Below, one piece after another: positions 41,243 through 49,727 of a DNA stretch of 64,000 nucleotides. The position numbers and the translations under genes were made by a program. Position 1 is the first letter of the stretch. Each line of letters begins with the position of its first letter. The DNA lies in assembly GCF_003058465.1 (NCBI RefSeq), contig NZ_CP028901.1, positions 3,596,001 through 3,660,000 of the forward strand, read 5' to 3'. The notes beneath the pieces were generated by a model, which saw nothing but the letters and a program-made list of their open reading frames with translations, was not told where the DNA came from and searched no databases. The stretch is from Orrella marina. GTDB taxonomy: Bacteria; Pseudomonadota; Gammaproteobacteria; Burkholderiales; Burkholderiaceae_B.

Positions 41243-42340
41243 ATGACAACATCATCGAACACCACAGAGCAGGAACGTCCTCCTATCATCAAGGCCAGGC
41301 CCCTGGTGTGGATGCGGGAGCAACTGTTCAATTCACCGACCAACTCCCTTCTGACTGTGCTGTCGGTCTGGCTGCTTCTGATGGCCATACCAGCCCTGTT
41401 TGACTGGGCTTTCATGCAGGCGAAGTTTTCAGCGCAGAGCGGTCAGGAGTGTCGGCAAGTCGAAGGAGCCTGCTGGGCTTTTATTGGTGAGAAGCATCGT
41501 CTGATCCTGTTTGGTACTTATCCGTACGCTGAACAGTGGCGACCTTTGCTGGCAGTTGTTGCTCTGGTGGCCTTGCTACTTCTGAGTACATGGCGAAAGC
41601 TCTGGAACATTTGGCTTTTGCTAGTCTGGGTCGTCGGCATGACCATTGTGGGCGTGCTTATGTGGGGTGGAGTTCTAGGGCTTACTTACGTAGAGAACAG
41701 CCTGTGGGGTGGATTGCCAGTCACACTCATCCTTGCCACATTCGGTATTGCCCTGGCATTTCCGTTCGGTGTTGTTCTGGCGCTCGGACGTCGCTCCAAC
41801 ATGCCGGCAATCAAAACGCTCTGTGTGACGTACATCGAGCTGATTCGAGGCGTTCCACTGATCAGTCTGCTGTTCATGTCATCGGTGATGTTGCCGCTGT
41901 TCCTGCCCGAAGGCATGACGATCGACAAATTGCTCAGGGCGCTCATCGCAATTGTCATGTTTGCTGCTGCCTATGTAGCCGAGACCGTGAGAGGCGGGTT
42001 GCAGGCTATTCCAAAGGGGCAGTATGAAGGTGCTGACTCGCTGGGCTTGACCTACTGGCAGCAAATGAGGCTCATCATCCTGCCGCAGGCACTCAAGATC
42101 GTGATTCCGCCACTAGTGAGCATCTTTATCGCGATGTTCAAGGACACTTCGCTCGTTGTGATCATTGGCATCTTTGATCTGACGCTCGCTGCGAAGGCTG
42201 CTCTGACCGATCCAGCCTGGCAGGGATTTGGAGTGGAGGTCTACATCTTCATTTCGGCCATTTATTTTGTGTTCTGTTACTCGATGTCCAAGTACAGTCA
42301 GGCGCTCGAGCGCCGCCTGTCCACGGGACATGAACGTTAG
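41243..42340 (+). CDS. aapM: amino-acid ABC permease AapM
   Basis: The second permease of the importer. The 365-residue protein has a characteristic long N-terminal region before the transport domain. That domain includes TYIELIRGVPLISLLFMSSVM, the EAA loop (GQYEGADSLGLTYWQQM ... LPQALKIVIPPLVS) and FKDTSLVVIIGIFDL. I chose ATG 41243, because GGAG lies eight bases upstream. GTG at 41237 would be too near the ribosome site. It begins just after the aapQ stop, so normal expression probably depends on translation through aapQ. Confidence 0.93.
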   Translation: MTTSSNTTEQERPPIIKARPLVWMREQLFNSPTNSLLTVLSVWLLLMAIPALFDWAFMQAKFSAQSGQECRQVEGACWAFIGEKHRLILFGTYPYAEQWRPLLAVVALVALLLLSTWRKLWNIWLLLVWVVGMTIVGVLMWGGVLGLTYVENSLWGGLPVTLILATFGIALAFPFGVVLALGRRSNMPAIKTLCVTYIELIRGVPLISLLFMSSVMLPLFLPEGMTIDKLLRALIAIVMFAAAYVAETVRGGLQAIPKGQYEGADSLGLTYWQQMRLIILPQALKIVIPPLVSIFIAMFKDTSLVVIIGIFDLTLAAKAALTDPAWQGFGVEVYIFISAIYFVFCYSMSKYSQALERRLSTGHER

Positions 42341-42358
42341 AAACCGGAGAGAATCTGC

Positions 42359-43099
42359 ATGGCTGAGGCCCTCATCCAGATGCACAATGTCAACAAGTGG
42401 TATGGCAAGTTCCACGTGTTGAAGAACATCAATCTTGAAGTCGCTCAAGGGGAGCGGATCGTGATCTGCGGGCCTTCCGGCTCCGGCAAGTCAACGTTGA
42501 TCCGGTGTCTGAACCGGCTGGAAGAGCACCAGAAAGGAGAAATCATCATTGATGGAACCGAGCTGACCAGCGATGTCAAAGACGTCGAGCTCATCCGTCG
42601 AGAGGTGGGTATGGTCTTTCAGCACTTTAATCTCTTTCCGCATCTGACTGTCCTGGAGAATCTGACCCTGGGCCCGATCTGGGTACTCAAGACTCCCAAA
42701 ACGCAGGCTGAGCAGGAGGCGATGAAATACCTGGAACGTGTGCGTATTCCAGAACAGGCCAACAAGTATCCTGGTCAGTTATCAGGTGGACAGCAACAGC
42801 GGGTGGCCATTGCACGGTCACTCTGTATGAACCCCAAGATCATGTTGTTTGATGAGCCAACATCGGCACTGGATCCTGAAATGGTCAAGGAGGTGCTGGA
42901 CGTCATGGTCGAACTTGCGGAACAGACTGGCATGACTATGTTGTGTGTGACACACGAAATGGGGTTTGCGAGGAAAGTGGCCAACCGGGTGATCTTCATG
43001 GATCAGGGCGAGATCATCGAACAGAATGAGCCAGACAAGTTCTTTGATGACCCGCAGAGCGAGAGAACCAAGCTGTTCCTGAGCCAGATTCTCCATTGA
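42359..43099 (+). CDS. aapP: amino-acid ABC transporter ATPase AapP
   Basis: The ATPase of the importer. The 246-residue protein has Walker [11 protein letters not shown]-loop [19 protein letters not shown], signature [15 protein letters not shown], Walker [17 protein letters not shown] and the switch histidine in CVTHEMGF. It follows aapM by 18 bases with GGAGAG as ribosome site. Highly conserved and intact. A hairpin just after the stop (43103-43126) likely ends the operon. Confidence 0.97.
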   Translation: MAEALIQMHNVNKWYGKFHVLKNINLEVAQGERIVICGPSGSGKSTLIRCLNRLEEHQKGEIIIDGTELTSDVKDVELIRREVGMVFQHFNLFPHLTVLENLTLGPIWVLKTPKTQAEQEAMKYLERVRIPEQANKYPGQLSGGQQQRVAIARSLCMNPKIMLFDEPTSALDPEMVKEVLDVMVELAEQTGMTMLCVTHEMGFARKVANRVIFMDQGEIIEQNEPDKFFDDPQSERTKLFLSQILH

Positions 43100-43102
43100 T
43101 TC

Positions 43103-43126
43103 AATCAGCATCCCCGGATGCTGATT
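43103..43126 (+). terminator. hairpin at the end of the aap operon
   Basis: AATCAGCATCC and GGATGCTGATT form a perfect 11-bp stem around a two-base centre (functionally about 10 bp with a four-base loop). No T-run follows, so it may terminate imperfectly or protect the 3' end. Confidence 0.6.
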
Positions 43127-43189
43127 GCCGACAGTCATCCTCAGTGTCAGAATTGATCCTATAACAATCTGAACATTGGGGAATGGCGA

Positions 43190-43588
43190 GTGATCACGGC
43201 GAAGGTGCGAGAGCAGGATTATGGGACAGTGCTTTTTTCTGGAGCACACCAGATCGAGTCGGATCTGAAAGTAGAGAAGGGTGGTCAAGGCCAGGCAATG
43301 GGGCCTCATGATCTGCTTGAGGCTGCGATGGCGGCTTGTATGAGCATCACCTTGCGCATGGCTGGAAACAAGCACAACATAGCGATCGGTGACACCACTG
43401 TGAAGGTCAGTCTTGACCGGTCAAACGAAGCGGTGGCAAAGTTTTGTTATGCGATTGAGTTTGATGATGTGGTGCCGCAAGACCAGCGTGACCGGTTGAC
43501 CGAAATCCTGGCGAGGTGCCCGGTTAGCAAGACGATTTCGCGCGAGATCGTGATGGAGGCTGTGTCGCCGTCAGTCATGGGATCGTGA
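43190..43588 (+). CDS. OsmC/Ohr-family thiol-dependent peroxidase-like protein
   Basis: A small cytosolic antioxidant protein of the OsmC/Ohr superfamily, which reduces organic peroxides. The 132-residue protein has both expected cysteines: one in EAAMAACMSITLRM and the resolving one in ILARCPVSKTI. The first conserved block GGQGQAMGPHDLLEAA is present. Most like the YhfA/OsmC-related subgroup rather than classical Ohr. The start is GTG at 43190. The ribosome site (GGGGAA, 43178-43183) lies about seven bases upstream. It lies just upstream of ssrA. Confidence 0.85.
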   Translation: MITAKVREQDYGTVLFSGAHQIESDLKVEKGGQGQAMGPHDLLEAAMAACMSITLRMAGNKHNIAIGDTTVKVSLDRSNEAVAKFCYAIEFDDVVPQDQRDRLTEILARCPVSKTISREIVMEAVSPSVMGS

Positions 43589-43678
43589 TTAAAAGTAACG
43601 CTGTGAGCAAGAAGCTTGAACTTTTGATAGTCTCTTCTGTCATATAAGCTGTACAATAATTGTTCTTTAAGTAATTCT

Positions 43679-44040
43679 GGGGCCGATCCGGATTCGACGT
43701 GGGTCGCGAAACAGAGCAGGGCATGCCGAGCACCAGTTCGCTCGTAAATCCACTGGAAAACCAATAAACGCCAACGACGAGCGTTTCGCTCTGGCCGCTT
43801 AAGCGGTGAGCCGCTGCACTGATTTGTCTTTGGGTCAGGTGGGGAAACCCACAGCAGCGTCATTTACAAAGAATCGGAATTCGCTGGGTCACACAGTGCA
43901 TTCTTAAAACGATGTGAATCGCCAAGGTCCGGCCTGTCGGTTGGCTAAGTCCAAGGTTAAATCAAAAATTAATCGACTACGCATGTAGAACTGCCTGCAG
44001 AGGGCTTGCGGACGGGGGTTCAATTCCCCCGGCTCCACCA
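43679..44040 (+). ncRNA. ssrA: transfer-messenger RNA
   Basis: A 362-base one-piece tmRNA. The 5' end GGGGCCGA and 3' end TCGGCTCC-like acceptor with encoded CCA (GGCTCCACCA) form the alanine-tRNA-like domain. The T-arm GGGGGTTCAATTCCCCC precedes it. The tag reading frame begins with GCC at 43770 and encodes ANDERFALAA then TAA (43800-43802), a Bordetella/Alcaligenaceae-like tag. A TACAAT at 43652-43657 is a plausible -10. It rescues stalled ribosomes with SmpB. Followed by its own terminator and then by an IS. Confidence 0.98.
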
Positions 44041-44048
44041 AGTCATAG

Positions 44049-44080
44049 AATCCCAACCATTATCGGTTGGGATTTTTTTT
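44049..44080 (+). terminator. rho-independent terminator of ssrA
   Basis: AATCCCAACC and GGTTGGGATT form a perfect 10-bp stem with a six-base loop. A run of six further T residues (eight T in all) ends one base before the IS terminal repeat begins. Confidence 0.93.
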
Positions 44081-44104
44081 CGGCTCTTTTAAAAAACGAG
44101 TGGG

Positions 44105-45331
44105 TTAGGCGGCATGTTCGTTGACGTTTGCAAAGTTGAGTTTGCCAGCCAGCATGAACACGACGGTCCGGATGGTTTCGAAGTTTCCGTAACCACGGGC
44201 CTTGCGTTTGGCAGCCTGAAACAACCCGTTGATGGCCTCCAGAAATCCGTTGGTCTGACGGGTTCTGGCCCAGGCCACGATCCCTTCAAGATGTGATCGG
44301 ATCATTCTGGCCACGGCTTTCATCGGCTCGATCTTTGATCGCATGACATTGACTGTCCATTGCCAAAGCATTGCCCGCACGACATGGATCTGCTTGCGAT
44401 CGAGAATCTCGCGCAATTGCTCCTTGTAGAGCCATGCTCGAGAGGTACGCTTGGTGGCCACCTGTGCGACAAGCGCATCGAGGTCGGCCTTTGCCTCTGG
44501 CTTGAGCGAGTCACGATCCCTGAGCAACTTCCATCGCAGCCCTTTGAGCGAAGGGTCACTGCGCTGTTCGATGCGACGCATTTTGTCGACCGCCGCACTG
44601 GCGTGTGCAATGACGTGAAACTTGTCAAAGGTGATCGTGGCATTGGGCAGGTTGACCAGCACACCCTTGATAAAGGCCGGTGACATGTCAATCGAGATCG
44701 ACTCGACAGCCAGCGGGTCGCCACCATGCGCCTTGAAGTCTTCGGCAAAGGACTTGATCGTGTCAGCACCCCGGCCTTGTGTGACAAAGAGCACTCGACG
44801 CTCAAACGCATCGGCAATCAGCGTGATGTATTCATGGCCGCGGGCACGCGAGGTCTCGTCTGCGGCCAGTCGTTTAACCTCAGAGAAGTCCGCCTGTGCG
44901 AGGGCCAGTTCAACATAACGTTTGCAGATCGCATTCACACGGTGCCAGCTCGAGTTCACAAGGCGGGCCACCGCTGCAAAGGGCATCTCCCGGCAAAGGG
45001 ACATGACCAGCGCTTCAAACAGCAACGTGAACCCCTTGAGCTTGCCAGCCCAGGGAGGATCGATCTGCCGAACCTTGCCATCGGGCGTTCGAACGCGTGG
45101 CACCCGGACTTCGAGGTAGCACTCGTGCTGAAAGAAATTCAGATGCCGGTAGCGTTTGGGAACCGTATCGTGAACCGGATGCTCAGCTTCAACACCCGGT
45201 ACAGCAAAGCGTGTGCCCGCAGCAAAATCAATTTTGATGGTCAATACCTTGCAGGCCGAATCGAAATCGACTGCCTTGACGTGCCATGGATGAGAGATAC
45301 CCAGTGCGGATTCGAAAATTGATGCGTGCAT
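44105..45331 (-). CDS. ISL3-family transposase
   Basis: A 408-residue DDE transposase. The N-terminal region is zinc-ribbon-like but has lost the usual cysteines. The catalytic domain has the first Asp in RLAADETSRARGHEYITLI (about 157), the second in VESISIDMSPAFIKGV (about 214), and the Glu in ARTRQTNGFLEAINGLFQAAKRKARGYGNF (about 367). This layout is characteristic of ISL3. Full length with no stop or frameshift, so the element may still be active. Its start is preceded by GGTAGT only; expression is probably weak. Confidence 0.93.
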   Translation of the reverse strand: MHASIFESALGISHPWHVKAVDFDSACKVLTIKIDFAAGTRFAVPGVEAEHPVHDTVPKRYRHLNFFQHECYLEVRVPRVRTPDGKVRQIDPPWAGKLKGFTLLFEALVMSLCREMPFAAVARLVNSSWHRVNAICKRYVELALAQADFSEVKRLAADETSRARGHEYITLIADAFERRVLFVTQGRGADTIKSFAEDFKAHGGDPLAVESISIDMSPAFIKGVLVNLPNATITFDKFHVIAHASAAVDKMRRIEQRSDPSLKGLRWKLLRDRDSLKPEAKADLDALVAQVATKRTSRAWLYKEQLREILDRKQIHVVRAMLWQWTVNVMRSKIEPMKAVARMIRSHLEGIVAWARTRQTNGFLEAINGLFQAAKRKARGYGNFETIRTVVFMLAGKLNFANVNEHAA

Positions 45332-45536
45332 AACTGACTACCTTGAAACACTAACCAATACAGATCTGAAAGATACGAGGGACAAATCGCTCAAAGGTTT
45401 GACATGGCTGGATGGGTCGCTACGCTGCATCCAGCCATGTCACCAGCGTGGCACTGGTTCGCAGGCATCAAGGGTTCACTTCGTCAGGCAAAACCTGCCC
45501 TTGACCCCTGCGAATCAGATCTTCAAATCTACAACG
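45332..45536. other. noncoding, hairpin-rich end of the ISL3 element
   Basis: About 200 bases between the transposase start and the right terminal repeat, without a gene. Two strong inverted repeats fill most of it. GACATGGCTGGATG/CATCCAGCCATGTC is a perfect 14-bp stem (45401-45414/45428-45441). A 21-base arm at 45454-45474 pairs with 45498-45518 at 18 of 21 positions and encloses an inner CAGG/CCTG stem. They could be transposase-binding sites, a transcription block protecting the transposase gene, or a structured RNA. The sequence does not decide. Confidence 0.7.
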
Positions 45537-45605
45537 AACCCACTCAAAATTCAAAAGAGGCCACCAATGCAGAACCCTGGCGTCACCGCATCTCGAAGAA
45601 TCTCT

Positions 45606-45714
45606 CTGCAGTGAGCTTTCATGAGGTTCTGTGGAAGTATGGGGGGCTCTGCCTGAAATCCAGGCAAGACAGGGGGAGTCATGCGCAGAAACCCCACATG
45701 AAGTTTCACAGCAG
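45606..45714. repeat. imperfect inverted repeat with inner hairpin beside the IS
   Basis: Arms 45606-45623 and 45697-45714 match at 14 of 18 positions. They enclose a perfect TGCCTG/CAGGCA hairpin (45650-45655/45661-45666) between G-rich flanks. It may be a decayed IS end or MITE-like remnant. No coding frame fits it. Confidence 0.5.
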
Positions 45715-45882
45715 TAGCGTCACTTGAGTTGCTACACACGCGTCATGTGCTGATTGCCCAGGTATGGTTGTACAAATGAAAAGGGGAGTTCCTTGCGCAA
45801 GCACCTCTTTTACATATTTGTGTGGCTAAGTATGGCTTTCTTCTGTCCGGCGGTCTTGACCGGATCGCGCATGCAGACCATC

Positions 45883-46032
45883 TCAGTCATCGGGTGGAGC
45901 CTCCTGGGCGACCTGCGAGATCACCGAGTACAGGTTATGCACCGAGTTCAGCTTCTGCGGGTGGATCTTCTCCTTGACCTCGTGCACGGTGATGCTCAGT
46001 TCTTCTGCACGTATCGCTCGCCCGGCAGGCAC
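45883..46032 (-). pseudogene. probable 3' remnant of an unidentified gene
   Basis: A 49-codon frame (GTG 46032 to TGA 45883) with protein-like composition: PAGRAIRAEELSITVHEV, then KEKIHPQKLNSVHNLYSVIS. It is amphipathic and helical, unlike the random shadows around it. The same frame upstream is also protein-like (GWATAVSEYHD), broken only by one TGA at 46036-46038. I therefore read it as the decayed end of a larger gene, cut off by the SNF2 gene 3' end. I do not recognise the family. It could instead be a genuine 49-residue protein. Confidence 0.4.
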
Positions 46033-46088
46033 ACTTCAGTCGTGGTATTCAGATACAGCAGTCGCCCATCCGGTCAGGCAGGACAGAC

Positions 46089-49000
46089 CTAGTTACTAAC
46101 CGGTGCAAACAAAGACAAGATTTCGTCTTCACTCATGTCCATCGTGTTGGCTGTGTCAGGATCAAATACCGAGTCCATCAATGCCTGTTTACGGGCTTGC
46201 ATCTCGGCGATTCGGGTCTCGACAGTGCCTTCTGCTATCAGTCGATGAACAAACACTGGCTTGTCTTGACCAATACGATGGACGCGGTCCATGGCTTGTC
46301 GCTCAATGGCGGGATTCCACCATGGGTCATACAGGATCACAGTGTCCGCGGCGGTGAGATTCAGACCTACGCCACCGGCTTTCAGGCTGATGAGAAAAAT
46401 CGAGGCCTTGCCAGCCTGAAACGCATCGACAAGCTCTCCACGCTTCTGTGTCTGTCCTGTCAGTATCAGGTAGCTCCAGCCACTGGCTTTGATATCAGCT
46501 TCGATCAGGTTCAGCATTTCCACGAATTGAGAGAACACCAGTACCCGCCTGCCTTCAGCAACCAGGGATTCAAGCATTTCCATCAGTCTGGCGCGCTTGG
46601 CACTTGTCGTGATCGACGCCGCACTGGCCAGCTTCACAAGCTGTGGATCACAGCAAGCCTGGCGTAGTTTTAACAGTGCATCCAGGACCGTGATTCTGCT
46701 GCTGGCAAGTCCCTTTTGAGCGAGCGCCTGCCGTACACGCTCATGCATGGTGCTGCGAACTGTCTCGTACAAGGCGCGTTGCGAACCTGTCAGTTGCACG
46801 GATTCCGTCATTTCAGTACGCGGGGGCAGGTCCGTGACAACTTGATCCTTTGTTCGGCGCATGAGAAAGGGGGAGATGCGCTTTGACAGAGCCGCCTGGC
46901 GCATCAGGTTTCTCTCTTTCTCAATCGGCTTGCGAAAACGCTCGCCAAACGACTTACGGTTGCCGAGCAACCCGGGAATCAGCCAGTCAAACAGGCACCA
47001 TAACTCTTCCAGATTGTTTTCCATTGGCGTCCCGGTCAACGCCAGCCGGTTTCTGCTCGGTATTTGTCGAACCAGTTTGGCCACTTGCGATGCCGGGTTC
47101 TTGACGTGCTGGGCTTCATCCAGGATCACGGTGTCATAGTCTTGCGCAAACAGTATGTCGTTGTCCCTGTGCAGCAATGGATAGGTTGTGATGATGAGAT
47201 CGTGTTGTGTGATCTGGTTGAAGTACTGCTTTCTATCGGGTCCATGTAGTGCCAGGACTGACATGTCAGGTACGAAGCGTGCAGCTTCGCGGGTCCAGTT
47301 ACTCACCAGAGATGTGGGCACGACCAGCAGACAAGGGAGATCCTGAGTCCGCGAGCTATCCGTTTCAAGGGTAGTCGCACTCTGATCGACTGACTGAAGG
47401 AGACCCTGTTTGGAACCTCGTCTTCTGGCTGTCAGGAAAGCCAGCGTCTGCACGGTTTTTCCGAGGCCCATGTCATCGGCCAGAATGCCACCAAATCCCG
47501 TGTCAGACAGTGCCTGCATCCAGGCCATCCCAGTCTTCTGATAGGGACGCAGGTCGCCTTTGAAATTTGGGGGAGGGTCGGGGAGTTCAGTCGGGCTGGT
47601 GCTGCGACTTGCCAGATCACGCAACCTGGCGCCCAGGGTCAGCAGCTCCTGTCCGCAGGTAAACGGGATGTTGCAACCAGCCAGTGCTTGTGCCAGGTCG
47701 CTGATGGTGCCCGCTTGCGCAGCATGCATCTGCTGGTTCAAGTCCCGAATGAATCGTAAAGCCGGTATCAGAGGTTCAATCGGGAACCTGGTATATCGTC
47801 CATCCTTCAGTCGAGCGACGAATCGCTTGCCGGCAAGGGCTTTGAGGAGCGCCTGTTCATTTTCCAGTATGTCCTCGGAAATCGATTCAACCAGATCGAC
47901 AAGCACCGGCAAAAGATCAAACTCCTGTCCTTCGACTTCGTAATTCAATCCTACAGAGAACCAGGAACCTTCTTGTTGTTGAATGCCACCACTGATTTGT
48001 GGTGTGCCCTCGTACACCTGACATGGCCATGTGGGGTCTATAGTCACCTGCCAGCCCTGCGCTTTGAGTGCCGGCACGACATCCTCCACGAAGTCCAGCG
48101 CCTGGTGCCCTCCTCCCTCGGAGGATAAAGGGTTTGCACTGTCAAACGGCCAGAGCACCAGGTCCTGCGGTTTGAAGTCGGCCAAGTCTATCAGTCCGTT
48201 GTACCAGTCGACCGGGTAGAACTCGCAATCCTTTGCCCGCTCGACCAGTGAGGCCAGAAACCTGTCCTCACTTTCATGCTGGCGCTCAATGATCAGCAGC
48301 TGCCCGTCGACCATATGCTGGATGATGGGATCTGACCTCTCGGCTGCGACACGGTGGCCATCGTATTCAAACGCCAGGCGAAGCACGGGTGCAATTTCAT
48401 CGGGTTGCCATGGAGGCGAGTAAATCCGAAACAAGCCTGCGTCCAGCGATCTTGCCTTGATCGTACCAAGCGTCAGAACGGGCACCGGTGTGATATCAGT
48501 GATCCACTTCTGTGCCACTGATTTCGGTCGTGGCAAATCTATCCTGGCCTGTGCCATGGCCGCGAGCATCTGATCTGCCTGGCTTGCAGGCACGGGCGGT
48601 GCACTTGCCAGCCACTTGACATGGTGCGCAGGATGATCAGTCTGCAGTATCCCGCAGCTGCCAGTCTCTGTATCCAGATACCAGGCTGGAACCAATGGCA
48701 ATGGCCTGAGCCACTCACTGCGAGCCAGTCGCTCGGTGCTTCCGGTGCTGGCGTCACTTTCGGCGGTGTCGGCCTTTACCATCAGCTGCTGCGTTTCGCC
48801 GAGTTCACGCCAGACGAATTGACCCTTGCGCGGGGAGTCCGCGTGTAACGGCAGGCCGTACTCATCGCCCCAATAGGCGCGGCCAGTATCCAGAACCAGC
48901 CTGAAAAGCGTTTGTCCCTCTTCATCGTCCGAGACAATGCATGCTTTGCCTATCCAGTCCCGGCGTAACAAACTCAGTAACCGAAAAATCCTCAGATCGA

Positions 49001-49727
49001 CCGGAAGAATGAACTTGGGCGGGCTCTCTTGATTGATGTTTCGGAACTCATAGTGAGTCGCTCTGCGGGCTCCTATGCTGCCATTCTTGCGTACTGCCAC
49101 TTTCATAGGGAGAATGGTGACGCAATCCTGTTCATGGCTGATGACGTACCAGATCCGGTCTTTGACCGTTGAAGGGTATTGGTTGGGGGCGGTTGCTAGC
49201 GGCGCGTTTCGAAGACTGTTTGACTGCTGGCTCTCGTATTGGGTGAGCCATGACGTGAGTGCTTTGTCGAGCGCTGGTGCCTGGGGCGTACTGGGGGTAT
49301 TGGCTGCTGCGCCACTCTGTGACCGAGTGGCCGCTGAGTGCTTGCCGGCTGATACTGAACCGGGCGACTTCCAATTGAGGAGCGGTGCCTGCTGACGGGA
49401 CGGGTTCCGGTGTGCCGACTCCCCAGTGACCCTGAATAGGGCACCTGCTTCATCCGCCACCAGAATTGCGGCTGCGACATGTTTGCAGTTAAAACCAACC
49501 GGGCAAGAACAATAGCCTGACAGGTCAGACAGCATACCTTTTGCTGACCAGGTGAACTCGATCACTTGTCGATAGGTCGAATTGCCACGAACGATGGCCG
49601 TCATGGTTTTGCCGTCTGGCGCGAGGTCCCAGGACTTGACGCGCCCAGCACGGGCATAGGACTTGCCCCGAGTCAGTGACATGGGGTCTATGACGACTTT
49701 TAGCATTCCTTCAACGAGTGTGGACAT
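46089..49727 (-). CDS. large SWIM-SNF2 family helicase-like ATPase
   Basis: A 1,212-residue Swi2/Snf2 ATPase expected to translocate on double-stranded DNA or remodel nucleoprotein. An N-terminal SWIM zinc finger comes first (C73, C75, C81, H83 in YCSCPVGFNCKHVAAAI). A long middle region (about 100-720) has no motif I recognise. The SNF2 N-lobe has Walker A ADDMGLGKTVQ (about 752) and DEAQH (about 870). The C-lobe has VLVFSQF, SLKAGGVGLNLTAADTVILY and DRVHRIGQDKPVFVHRLI. All motor motifs are intact. It stands alone with no methylase, nuclease or other defence partner. The start ATG 49727 is the first of several; ATG at codon 8 is an alternative. Confidence 0.92.
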   Translation of the reverse strand: MSTLVEGMLKVVIDPMSLTRGKSYARAGRVKSWDLAPDGKTMTAIVRGNSTYRQVIEFTWSAKGMLSDLSGYCSCPVGFNCKHVAAAILVADEAGALFRVTGESAHRNPSRQQAPLLNWKSPGSVSAGKHSAATRSQSGAAANTPSTPQAPALDKALTSWLTQYESQQSNSLRNAPLATAPNQYPSTVKDRIWYVISHEQDCVTILPMKVAVRKNGSIGARRATHYEFRNINQESPPKFILPVDLRIFRLLSLLRRDWIGKACIVSDDEEGQTLFRLVLDTGRAYWGDEYGLPLHADSPRKGQFVWRELGETQQLMVKADTAESDASTGSTERLARSEWLRPLPLVPAWYLDTETGSCGILQTDHPAHHVKWLASAPPVPASQADQMLAAMAQARIDLPRPKSVAQKWITDITPVPVLTLGTIKARSLDAGLFRIYSPPWQPDEIAPVLRLAFEYDGHRVAAERSDPIIQHMVDGQLLIIERQHESEDRFLASLVERAKDCEFYPVDWYNGLIDLADFKPQDLVLWPFDSANPLSSEGGGHQALDFVEDVVPALKAQGWQVTIDPTWPCQVYEGTPQISGGIQQQEGSWFSVGLNYEVEGQEFDLLPVLVDLVESISEDILENEQALLKALAGKRFVARLKDGRYTRFPIEPLIPALRFIRDLNQQMHAAQAGTISDLAQALAGCNIPFTCGQELLTLGARLRDLASRSTSPTELPDPPPNFKGDLRPYQKTGMAWMQALSDTGFGGILADDMGLGKTVQTLAFLTARRRGSKQGLLQSVDQSATTLETDSSRTQDLPCLLVVPTSLVSNWTREAARFVPDMSVLALHGPDRKQYFNQITQHDLIITTYPLLHRDNDILFAQDYDTVILDEAQHVKNPASQVAKLVRQIPSRNRLALTGTPMENNLEELWCLFDWLIPGLLGNRKSFGERFRKPIEKERNLMRQAALSKRISPFLMRRTKDQVVTDLPPRTEMTESVQLTGSQRALYETVRSTMHERVRQALAQKGLASSRITVLDALLKLRQACCDPQLVKLASAASITTSAKRARLMEMLESLVAEGRRVLVFSQFVEMLNLIEADIKASGWSYLILTGQTQKRGELVDAFQAGKASIFLISLKAGGVGLNLTAADTVILYDPWWNPAIERQAMDRVHRIGQDKPVFVHRLIAEGTVETRIAEMQARKQALMDSVFDPDTANTMDMSEDEILSLFAPVSN

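Larger units (their letters stand above)
44082..45562 (-). mobile_element. ISL3-family insertion sequence, about 1.48 kb
   Basis: An ISL3-type transposase gene is flanked by imperfect terminal inverted repeats. The left repeat is 44082-44106, beginning GGCTCTTTT and ending GAGTGGGTT. The right repeat is 45537-45562, on the other strand GGCCTCTTTT ... GAGTGGGTT; about 20 of 26 positions agree. The transposase stop lies inside the left repeat. The expected 8-bp target duplication is not visible (flanks end TTTTTTTC on the left, start ACCAATGC on the right). The exact tips are therefore uncertain, or the right flank has been altered since insertion. It abuts the ssrA terminator. Confidence 0.85.

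Noticed and set aside
43679..46088. An ssrA-integrated genomic island
   Set aside because: No integrase gene and no repeat of the tmRNA 3' end as an attachment site; only an IS and a short scar are seen.
46089..49727. DISARM-like or other multi-gene defence system
   Set aside because: No methyltransferase, phospholipase, nuclease or other defence partner lies beside the SNF2 gene.
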